A stretch of 64,000 bases of DNA from Agelas oroides (Eukaryota; Porifera; Demospongiae; Agelasida; Agelasidae): assembly GCA_949130485.1 (NCBI GenBank), contig OX422201.1:3198516-3262515 (forward strand). Reading direction: 5' to 3'. Both the position numbers and the translations under genes were made by a program. The notes beneath the pieces were generated by a model. That model was not told the DNA's origin. It saw nothing but the letters and a program-made list of their open reading frames with translations, and made no database searches. Shown piece after piece: positions 47,001-59,000 of this stretch. Position 1 is the stretch's first letter. Each line of letters starts with the position of its first letter.

Positions 47001-50000
47001 CTGGATGCCTATCGGAAGGCACAAGCAGACGACTCTGTCTGTCGCAAGGTAATGGACTACTGTCATACCCAATGGCCTCAGAAATCCCCAACTGATACCC
47101 TCTTAGGACTCCACTGGAAAGTCCGGGACTCTCTCTCCATCCATCATGATCTCATGTATAACCTCCGCATTGTTGTTCCTCTCTCGTTGCAGAAGGAGAC
47201 ACTCCGGAAGGTCCACGAGGGACACCAAGGGATTGTCCGGTGCAGAATGAGAACCAAGATGTCGGTATGGTGGCCTGGAATATCGAAACAGGTCGAGGAG
47301 TTCGTCCAGAGATGCCCAATTTGCGCTAGAGACAGAGAGCCTCGAAGGGAGCCGCTGATACCCACTCCACTTCCGGACTACCCTTGGCAGATGATAGGCA
47401 GTGACCTGTTCCAAGTTAAGAATGACCACTACCTCCTTACAGCAGACTATTTCTCTCGGTACCCTGAGGTAACCAAGCTCACCTCTACCAGCTCTGCAGC
47501 AGTGATATCCGCCCTCAAGACACAATTTGCAAGATTCGGAATCCCGGAGATAGTCAGAAGTGACAACGGTCCTCAGTACGACTCTGCAGAATTTGCCGGC
47601 TTCGCAAAGCAGTATGGATTCACACACCAGACCAGCAGTCCTAGATTCCCCCAGAGCAATGGCTTTGTGGAGCGGATGGTCAAAACAGTAAAGAAGTTAC
47701 TTCAGCAGTCTGACGATCCTTGTCTGGCCCTGCTCACTTTCCGCAGTACACCCCTACCTTGGTGTAATCTGAGCCCCGCTGAATTACTGATGGGGCGACG
47801 ACTGCATACTCGATACCTCAACATCTGAAGCCTACATGGTCATACCTTACTCAGTTCCGGAAGAAGGACAAGAGGTTTAAGGAGACCCAGAAGAGGAATT
47901 TCGACAGACATCACCGCGTAAAAGAGCTACCAGACATTCCTGATGGTCAAACAGTGTGGATTACATCTGGTGCTACTCCTGTCAAAGGAACCGTTATCTC
48001 ACCCCAGTCTGAGCAGCCTCGCTCGTACAATGTGAGGGCGGATGCAGGAGTGCTACAGAGGAACCGAATCCACCTCAACCCCATTCCCGACAACCCCACT
48101 TGTACAGAACAATCTCAGGACACCTCCGCTGCTGAACCTAAAAGGATTATGACTCGTTTGCAGACTGGGACCGCTATTCGTCCCCCTGCTCGGTACAGTG
48201 ACAATACAAGTTAAGGGGGGAGATGTGGTATTAGCTGCATATTGAGTAGTACTGCTGCCTTCATATAGCTCACATGATTATTGTGTGTATAAAATGGTTT
48301 GTACTCTGTGTCATGTTTAGTCTGTTCAGTTGTTATCGTTTATTATCAAGACAGCCAAACCTATCTGCTAGTAAGCGACGGCGAACGGTACAGCAATGTC
48401 AATAGCTCATCACTGTTGCTGTGTGCGAGCTAGGGTGTGGCATATTCACCGGTTGGCTTGCCATCTATTATATAAGAAACTCAGCCTCCACATGAACTAC
48501 ATGCAGTACATGACTTTACATCATGCTGAAAATAGAGAATATAGAAGTGAAAAGCCAGCAGTTGCCTGGAGTCAAACTGAGGACACCTGGCTTGAGCTGC
48601 CAGAGCCACTGAGCTACAACAACTAAACAACCACCAGCCCTCACAATCTTCCATATGAACATTTTCTGGCTGTACTAAATGCCTTCCCCACGTTTATTAT
48701 TTTCCTCTATTTTCACCTCATAATAACTAAATCTTTTTATATAATACATGCAGCACTTTTGATCTGACGAATAACAGAAAGACCTAGAGGTTCATACATA
48801 CTGAAATGTGTTTTGCTGATACCTATATGCCGAGAAATTTTGGCAGGACAGATTTTCTTTCACAGGTTTGTCTCAGACCACAAAAATTTCATCAACAAAA
48901 ATACATTTTACATGCAAGAATATTTACCCGCAAAGTTTTAAGCCACTTGGTGAAGGCTGATGATATGTACCTAGCTTAGGCGTTACCACTGTTTAGCAGT
49001 GTGGACAAGCTATAGCCTAACTTATCCTTCTACTCTCCTGTCCATGGTAGTACAGTAGTATACGGTCATCCTGCGTAGCAATGCTTCAGCTAATGCAAAA
49101 TGCAGGCCAGCCAACTCTCACAGATTTTATTTAAATTACCGTGAGTGTCACAATTTCAGTCTGCCACCGAAGCTAATCTCATGGTTACTCAGGCTATCTC
49201 ATGTGTAGACTGCTTTACCTTGCAAAAACTTAAAAATACCATTTTAATGGTATGAGTAATGCCAACTTTGCCCCCTGGAATTAAAAATGCGGTCTGGGAA
49301 CACGATGCATCTTGAGACTTAACACAACTAAGTCTCAAGATTTTTGAACTTGTTGTAAGTGATATATAAATGAGGGCACACAGGGCCTTGAGTGCTGAGT
49401 GCCTATAACAACAACAACGATAACGACCCTGTCTCAAACAAAACACAGAGCCACATATTTCGGACAAGTGTCTATAAAGCAGTACAACCAGGCTAGCTAC
49501 TTTCACATGCATTGGTGTCAGGAAACAAGTTGACCTCCTAGTCCTTACCCATCAAAAATGTTCAAAGGGCACCTATAACAGCCGCCATGCATTGCACTCA
49601 TACGAGAATATGGCTGTATACTGTGAATAATACAAGAGTGCAATAACGTGTGAGTTACCACACTCTCAGGTAGTCGTTACAGTCTCACGTAGTTACTGGT
49701 GGAAAGTTACAGGTTTGTATAGTTAGCAACCACCCAGCAACGAACAATATAAAGTTATAGCATTCACTTTCATGCAGACTACTCTTTGAAGTTTCAATTG
49801 CATGACAGCATATAAGGGCAAATTGCTGCAATGGAAATACTTCTAATGCCAAAAGGCCGGCAGTCATTGGGAGTTGAATCCAGGACACCTGGCTTGAGGT
49901 GCCAATATTCTACCACTGAGCTATGACAAACTAGATAACAACCAGCCCTCACAATCCTATATCCAACCACTAATGGAGTTCTGACGCCACATACTGATTG

Positions 50001-53000
50001 GCTGCCAGGTGCATGACTGAGGACATTGAGTACCACCTGTGCAGTTTCTATATAGGATTGTGAGAGCTGGTGGTTGTGTCCAGTTGTCGTAGCTCAGTGG
50101 TAGAGCACTGGCAGCTGGTGACAGATTGTGAACTTTTGCCTTTGTAGTTACGATAAAGCACCAGTAAGCATGGTACACCGCATAGCGGGTTATTTCCGTG
50201 GGGTGCTAATTTTTGTATTTTCGTGGTTAACCCAGGTGTCACGAAATTTTGCACCCACGAAATTTTCCACCAACACTGGACCGGGCGACGTTTTTATAGC
50301 TCTTTTTCGCTGCTTGTACCCTGTTGACAGTGCCCTTGATCCGTAGGGTCCCCTTTCTCAAGCTGTCCCACGTGTGTTGATGGAGGAAGTGAACAGAGAA
50401 GTGAACAAGGCAGAAGCACGACGAAAAAACGGGGCCAGTATACCTCTCGTTCAGGTATGCGAGCACCAACGGAGTTCGTGCTTTGTAGACGTTGTAGCCT
50501 CCCACGCAAGACTCGAGACTGAAGCGCTCCATCTTTCCTCTAGTCTCGCGTAGCCAGACTCTTTCCGGCGAGAGTCGGGCCACGCGTTCCTCCGGTCGAA
50601 ACCAAAATTCGCATCGCGCGCGTGTACCGAGTTCAAAGTCGCGCCACAAAATTTAAAACCACGAAATTTAATTCTGAAGGCCTCTTCCAGCTTTTCACGA
50701 AAATTTCCACCCACGAAAATAACCTGCTATACGGTAACAAACATAGCCTACCTTGAACAGATTAAGACTGGGGTCAAATGCCTTCATTATTGTATCTTCA
50801 AGAAACTCCTTGAACACACCAGTTTCATCAATGCCAACTTCCTCAAGGCCCTAAAAGAAAAGTTGCAGGCTACATGCAAATATAGGACATGTACGTAGTA
50901 GTATTTGTGCAACAGTGACTACCACATACTTAGCACTAAAAAATCAAAGTGTACTGTAGACACTCTAAATACATATTTTTGTAACATGGTATGAATTTTG
51001 TCATCCTGAACGTATGTTACAAATCTAACTTATGAGCTCTAATTTCCAGCAGTAAGTGCCCACTGTTCCCCCTTTGAGCAAGCTACTGCATGATGATGTT
51101 TTCATTTCTTGGTTCTCGACTGTTTTTTAATTATTATCAGACATGCAGCAAAACAAGGCTAAAAAAAATTGCGTGGCTGCTGTTGCAGTTGTCATCTTCC
51201 AGTAATCCTGCATGTCACGTATTTAAGAATATTATCTAATAGCTACCTGTTCATTGATAAACTTGACTCGTATGGTTCCCTTCATGGCATCAGTGGTCAA
51301 CTGAGACAGTTGTGCGTAACCATCTTCCAGAATGTGACCCCTGTGTACAGTAATATAGGATGCAGGACAACGAGCTGAGCCAGACCTGGCTAATCCAAGG
51401 CGTTGCCTGTCCTCTTCAACATGCTGGTAGAAAATTTCTACACGCTGGAGAGACAACAAAAAAATTGTAAAAGTAACTTTTTCTAACTGTTTGAAAGCTC
51501 AGCTGCCTGGAATCTACTGTTCACAAATTACCATAAATTTACTACAGAAAAGTCACTTACTACCAGATTCAAAAACAAAGTCCCCGAATGCATACAATCT
51601 AGTTGGACCATTACAATAGTAAAAGTGGCACTGTAAAGTACATAAATTATGTACTTAATTTAACAGCCAACAAATGAAAAGTAATGTCTGGTACGAATAA
51701 TCAGCTACATCATTTTTTGTACTAGCACCTCAATAACAATCCCCCCCTCTCCCCCTTTTTCTTCACCACTTTAATTGAGTTAACGGTGGAAAAGTGGCAC
51801 TTATCAAATGTTCACTTCAACAATATGCCTCCTGTATCTGAGCAAGGCCTCACACAAGTAGGCAATATTCACGATGATCGCAAAACCACTGGTCACACAT
51901 CACAAGAGATCACAAGCAGGTGTTAATACTAAGCAAGAGACTTGTACTGCAAGGAATGAAAATCTGGGCAGTTACCCACCGCATGCAGGGCTACTGGTTC
52001 TGTGTGTATGTGTTTCAGAGAATCGAAACAAAAGTACTCAATTACTGTGTTCACTAAATTCTTCACTAAAGCCATACATGGCATGTGAAAGACAATCACC
52101 ATAGTGTATTAATATAAATGAGTGAAAAAGACCTATATATGTAAGAACATGGGGGTACATGTACAAGGAGGGGGAGGGTAAACAACTTAGGTGCTACTAA
52201 CTTTCCAATCCTGGTTAAAATGAGATGCATCCATTTTGGTGCTCGCCAAATTAAGGTGTCTGCTAAAATAGAATAGCTAACCTTTCTGTGAGGAATGATG
52301 TGTGGAATTTTGTTCAGAACTTCCAGAGCACGGGTCTTCCCAGCCTTCAGGTCACTGACAAAGCTACTGATCTTCAACTCTCTGTCATAGACAAAACCAG
52401 TGAGGAACACTATACCAGTAAGGAAATGCAAGTACATGGATTCATGGCAACGGTACATTATGCAATAGAGGCTAATCATACCACTTAAATTTCAACCATA
52501 TGTATGTGCTCCAGTCATAATGGTTGACAACTAAGCATTTTGTGCATCTACACAGGTGAAGTGCCAAATGCTGTAAGGGTTATGAAAAGAAAGTTGGGCC
52601 AACAAATTTGTATTGCCAGCTGAAGATCATTGTGAGACTATACTTTAATTGCTTTTATGTGAGAGAAAGCATTCTGACCTCCAGCCACCATCACAACGAA
52701 ACCACATCTAGTGCAGCCCAGAAAAGCGCTTTCTGATTTTGCGATGGATCTCTGAAGTTGTAGACTATTCATATGCATAATGCATATTAGTCCACAAGTT
52801 AAGTGACAAGCAATTTAAACTTGACCACTTGCAACAGCACTGCTAACATCAAAGTAACAAGACCTGTAACAGCACTGCCAACATCCAAGTAAAAAGACCT
52901 GAAATTTTGCCATACCTCCAGATGTCCACCAGACATCTCATATGTAAAGAGTCTTATAGCAGAAAGATCCCTTCTGTTTGCCACCTTAACAACAAATGTA

Positions 53001-56000
53001 AGTGAATTGGCAACAAGTTGACCGTTGATGTGAGTTGTTTTTTTTCAAGAGAACTTAATTAACCGAAGCAGGATGTGGTAGCCAAAACTTGATTCTACCC
53101 TGCGAGAACTACATGTTATTATACGGCTACATGCCAGATACAGGATGAAGCCCAAGTGCGAGTATAATAACTAGTTTGTGGCTTTTGACGACAAACTGAT
53201 TGCTACGTAGAAACCAATGAGCAGCAGACAATTACAGGCAGTTTGACGTCATGTTACCAATAGCAACAAGATTTAGTGGCTTCACTTGAATTATATCAAA
53301 GCGGTTGCTACATGGAAACCAATCAGAAGGTAGCTGAAGTCATTAGCTTGTTTTTGACGTCATTGTTACCAATAGCAACTAGCTTTACTATGGCTTCATT
53401 GGCTAGCTCGAGTGAGGTTGTAAGCATGGAGGCGTTTGATTTCAGTGGTATTACTGTTCCAGCCAGTTTTTTCGAAGACGATATTCATCTAGAAAGAGTT
53501 CAAACTTCAGTGAGCGAAGGGGTTCTAAACAAGATCGACGAAACAGCTGAAAATCTGGATATCAATGCGATTCCCGAGGAATTACACCTTTTGCCAAGGG
53601 ATATGATGGTGGAATGGCTCGAGGATAAAGAAAACGAGAAACCAAATTCTTCTAAGAAGCCTAAGCTTGATGGACAACGGTTTGGCAAAACCGTTACTTC
53701 TAACAAAATGTTGAAGCAATATTCGAAAGGGTTTGTACCTAAAAATACCGACAGTAACACTCAGTGGGCCGTACATAACTTCGAAGCGTGGCGTGTATGG
53801 AGGAATAGCATGGGTACTGACTGTACATTCATTCCAGATACTAGAGAGCTTTTAACTGGCAATGATGCCTCCGTTCTCAATCACTGGCTCTCTTTATTTG
53901 TCATTGAAACCAAGAGAAGTGATGGGAAGTCTCTTCCTTCAAAAACTATCGATTTATTACTTGCAGGATTGAAGCGGTACATGGTTGCTGAGCTTAAGGA
54001 GAAGGATTCCTCAGTACAGCTGGTGAACTTTCTGAGTGAAAGTGATCATCGTTTTGCAGGATTGCGTGGTACACGAGATAGAATAGCCCGTGAGCGACAA
54101 CAAATGGGAATCGGAGCCGAAGTAAAACACGCTGAGGTTTTTACAACTGATGAAGAAGACGTGCTGTGGAAAACAGGAACGCTAGGGACAGGTTCACCTT
54201 CTAGCCTGGTGAATGCGGTTTTCTACAATAATGGAAAGATTCTGTGTCTTCGAGGTGGTGAAGAACACCGGAAACTTAAAATTTCACAGTTTCGGTTTGA
54301 CAGTGATGAAGGTGGTGAGTATGTTGTTTTCACTGAAAATGGCTCGAAGAACCGCAGTGGAAGTTACAAAGATAAGGCAGACAACAAAATCGTAAAGCAG
54401 TATGCTCAGCTGCATCTGAAGGAACAGTGTTATGTATACCTTCTTCGCTGTTATTTTAGTAAACTACCAAAAGCTGCGTATGAACGAGACATTTTCTACT
54501 GGTGACCAAGGGATTGTACACCTGTTGATGTGGTAGCCCCTTGGTTTGAAGAGCGAGTCATGGGAAAGGGAACACTTGGGAGCATGGTGAAGACCATGTG
54601 TGCGAAAGCTGGAATCACTGGAAATAAAACTAATCATAGCCTTAAAGCCACTGGGGCAACACACATGTTTGAAGGCAATGTGCCTGAAAAAATTATTCAA
54701 GAGCGAACTGGACATTGGAGTGTTGAGGCTTTACGCACATACCAACGTACTTCATTACAGCAGCAAAAATCGTGTCTCCTTGCAGCTCCCTGTAAAAGCG
54801 ATTTTATTGACCTAACCTCTGGAGCCATTGTAGCAGAGCCTCCTGCTGGGTCCTCTCAAGCTTCTGTTGGACTTTCTCTCCCTAATACTTCAGCATCTGT
54901 TCATTCCGCTCATGGTTCATGTTTACCTCCTACTGGGTCCTCTGAAGCTTCTGTTGGACCCTCTCCTACTGGCAGTTCAGCAACTTTTCATTCCCTTCAT
55001 GGTTGTACTTTTAACTTTAAATTTGGCAAGTGACTTTTGTACTTATTTCAAAACCGGTCTTTGATTCCATCATAAAAGTGACTTTGGTTTCTAGTATGAT
55101 GCCACAGGCACTGTATCTCAGATACAGTGTCTGTGACCTCACGTATACAATGACGTCATAGGCACTGTATCTCAGATACAGTGCCTGTGATGTCATATCC
55201 TGTGCTTGTATGGCAAATACACTGTAAAGTGGCACTTTGAAACGCCCACGCAAAATGCCACAATCACTAATTGTAGGATCATAATTCCTGAATGTTTGGT
55301 GGTGCCACACAAAGCCACAGTGTATGGGCTGAAACTCTGTACTTTGGTGCATTTGATTTAGGATCCTAAGTGGAAAGCTTGCTCACATGTACAATGTACT
55401 TATAAATCTCTTACACAATAGAAAGGCAATGTGAGAGAACCGAGCAATTAACCAGATCTAACCATGTAATTATGTTTTTGTTCTGACCAGAAATGCACAA
55501 ATTGTGGCTTGGAAGATTAAATGCTTACTTGATCAGCCAGTGGTCTGGTTCACAGAAAGGTCTGCGGGAGTCCCTGTCATAAAGCAGCATGAGAAGTGAA
55601 TGACAAGGAGTAAGCAGAAGGGAGAAACATGGGGGCTGATCCACAATCATCCGAAACACCAGCCTTTTCATCAGGGTAGACAGCTCTATTAGATCAGCAG
55701 TAGAGAAGTGCTTCTGCTGTACGAACAGCTCTTCATCATCGAGAAGCCTTTATAAAAATAGACCAGAACTCAACCATATAGAGTAACGGTTCATAAGCTC
55801 CTGAGAGTAAGTATCATACAAAACCTTCTGCAGAATTGCAACATCTTACTTCCAGGCCTTTCGAGTGATGCAGGGTTTAAAATAAATTGTTACTGCATCT
55901 ATATTTCGCATTTAAGAAGAATGGTATACAACACAATCAGAGATTCCTACTTCCAGTCCGTGATTTACTACAACCTAAATATAATTCACAACACATGAGA

Positions 56001-59000
56001 CTTACGCAAGAAGATATTGGGTGATTTGGCAGAACAAAGCCAGAACACATCCCAAGGACTGCTGCATTTCACTGGACATGGTATGAATCACCTTATCGGC
56101 ATTCACACCCATCACACCTCTCAGAAAATACCACATTTTGGTCACCAAAGTACCACTACAACCCAATCCAATGATGAGATCAGTAGAAATCTGCTTTAAA
56201 GATTCAAAGCAGTGGTTGTACATCCGACATACACCACATACTCGATCCAATGTAACTTTGTCAATTCTCAGTGGAGGTGGTACCCGCTTGGTAAATATGA
56301 ATTTACCTGTAGAATGAGAAAGTTATGTCACCAACAAGATGCAGCAAGAAAGTGTGAAAGAAAGAATTTGCCGGGAAAAAAATATTCTTTGATGCATGTG
56401 TAATCTGGTACAATGGTATCAGAAGTTGAAACTCCTCCCCTAATGTGTGCACAGAACCTTGAGACAGTTGAATTTAGTGCTGCCTTAATGCTTGTTAAGT
56501 CATAGTATGCATAATTGCAGTGACGGCAGTACAGTGCAAGCTGATGAATTACATCTCTAATCACATGGTTCACCTCCCCAATCACATAGCTCTATATTAA
56601 TTGTGTACACTACTTGCTAGTAGGAGAACCTTCATGCCAACACATCCTGGCACTAAAGATTTAATTGTACTGTAAATTGAGAAATACTCAAGATAATGTT
56701 TGGTTACTCATTCTGGTAGGAAATCAATTTCCTTTAGTATCTCCTTCTTACTTGCTCAAATACCAACTAGGTGGGCATTAGAAGAACAAACCTTTTCCAT
56801 CCAAATGGTGGACAGGAGCTGGGGTGAGAGCAAAAATTGGAGAAAACAGGTGATCAACAAGTGGTCCACTCCATAAGCACTGCAGCTGCTTCTTTACATG
56901 CTCAAGAGCACTCAGAATCCTGTGTAACATTGAAGATAATGGATTGAAACTTGAGATTTGCTGAGTGACAACAGCTAACATTTAAGCGGCTGTAATATCT
57001 CAAGAAATACCTACCGTTGTTCTCAAAACAAAGGAATACGTATATACTGCACATACGTAGCAGTTACACTCGTAAACAGAGCATTTTGTAAAACAGTTAC
57101 CAGAGACTGGATGGTGAGTTTTGGAGTTAAAGGCACAACTCTCTGTGTGGTCTGCTAGTTATTACTCACTCCCATAGACCTTCAATTTCATCTCGCCTCA
57201 TGCAAAACAGGAGACCATATGGTGTTACATACCTTCTGTCAACACTTTCAGTGCACCAGCCAAAGAAAGGATGCCAGTTAGCAGTGGCTGATCGTCCAAC
57301 TGATTTTTGACTTCCACTGAAAGAAACCAATTCTATGAGTTTAGCCTATAGGGAAAGCAGAGTGATCAGAACTGCTACATAAACGACTGGCTCAAACAAA
57401 CACAAAGTCACATATTTTAGATGACTAGTATGTACCAGGACTGTCATATGTAGGTTAAAGCATGGCTTCTAAGTGAATACAGTATATATATCAGAGACAG
57501 CATCATTAATCACTAAGGATGTATCTTTAAAGCAATTGTTAACTTGAAGCAATTCTGCAGTTTATGTTTGCATACACATCTTCACTGCTATTTGTGAGCT
57601 AGACCTAGCCTATGCACGAAAGGTAAGGCTGTGTGCACAACAATAGCAGGCTGGATCAGAAAAATGCTAGACTTAGTCTGTATATCACTGTCGGCCAGAT
57701 AGTAGCTACCCTGGCACAGAGAGTACAACTGGTTTAGCTGGTATAGTGACTATATGCATTTGTTCAAGCTCCCCCCCACACTGTCATGCATACATCTATA
57801 GCTACACCACACATGCATGCATGAAGCAGGTTAAGCAATTGATTCTGTCTACCAGTCTACCATTAGAAATCTATACATTTACAGGATTTAAACAATTGCT
57901 AAACACAATGTACATTACGTGTACCTAATCAAAGAGTTTCTATTGTGGGAATTACTACGTAGCTCTTTCATAGTCAGCACATGTAACATCAGTACAGGAC
58001 CTTGAAGTTTGAACACGTGTTTCTAGTATGGCCATTCAAGGTTCTCAAGGCTCTATGTATGTAAGATCCAATCAAGTCACAGGCGAGGAAAGAAAGCAAG
58101 ATATCCTCATAACATTTCAAATGTGGTAGAGGTGCGCTGACTGTGTAGGAGGAGGAGTTTAGTTCCTATAACGCATCAACCACATGGTTGCTAGCTACGT
58201 TTCAGATTCATAGCTTCAGTGTTAACATATCAAAAAATTATTTTCCCCAGTGTGGCAATAAATCAGAACAGTCGTTTTAGGTTGAGATTAAGATGAACTG
58301 CGTCTAGATCGAGTGCCAAGATCTCAGACATCCACTCTAACACACCACCCTCAATTCATTCTGCACTTTTTATTTGTCCTGTCTCACAAGGTATGTGCTT
58401 TATAGTACTGTTGATTTGTGATACATTTAAATTGCTTGAGCATAAACAAAAGGAGTCTACCCATTGCCAGGTGGTTAGTCTACCATGCCTTTGTAAGTTG
58501 TTTTAGAGTTGTTTGTAGAGCTTCCATTTATGTATGCTATCATTGTCTTACAAGGTAGAATGTGTACAGAGCCGATAAAAGTAGACTGTGTACAGAGACC
58601 ATACGCAAAAATAGATGGTACTAGCCCACCTACTGTCTTCCGACTTCTGTGTAGTGCAGATGGACCTGCAAAGTAGCTAGCTGCACACTCAGCTTTGGTC
58701 TATCACTAGGGAAGTGTGTAGCTGAAGCATTTTGTTCACACCAGCTGAATTTGAGAACTTAGTAAAATTGAAACAACAAGTACTTGAAATATTATTAGAA
58801 CATTCCATAAACTGAAGTAACTACAGTAATAGACTTCAGTATCCATAAGAGGACTCTTGGGTACACTTTTTCGCCTACATCAACACTATGCAATGTGCAT
58901 AGAAACAGACCCTGGTCACACAATGGGTGAGGTGAGTGGGTTTAGGCACAGTCCTGATCTCCAGTCTACCACAACATACAAAAAAAAATCCACATATCCC

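Larger units (their letters stand above)
44743..48392 (+). mobile_element. Gypsy-type LTR retrotransposon, internally deleted
   Basis: LTRs at 44,743-44,907 and 48,226-48,392 start with TG, end with CA and differ by one substitution and a 2-bp indel, so insertion is recent. The primer-binding site follows the 5' LTR directly (TGGTGTCAGAAGTGGGA). A polypurine tract (AAGGGGGGAGATG) precedes the 3' LTR. The interior is only 3.3 kb. The gag-to-pol order fits Ty3/gypsy, but the aspartic protease and the start of RT are missing. Flanking 5-mers GGTAG and GCAAT do not match, so no target duplication is visible. The element lies antisense in a UBE3B intron. Confidence 0.9.

Noticed and set aside
50085-50132. 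A functional tRNA gene
   Set aside because: There is a good A box but no B box or closing acceptor stem; it is a SINE head.
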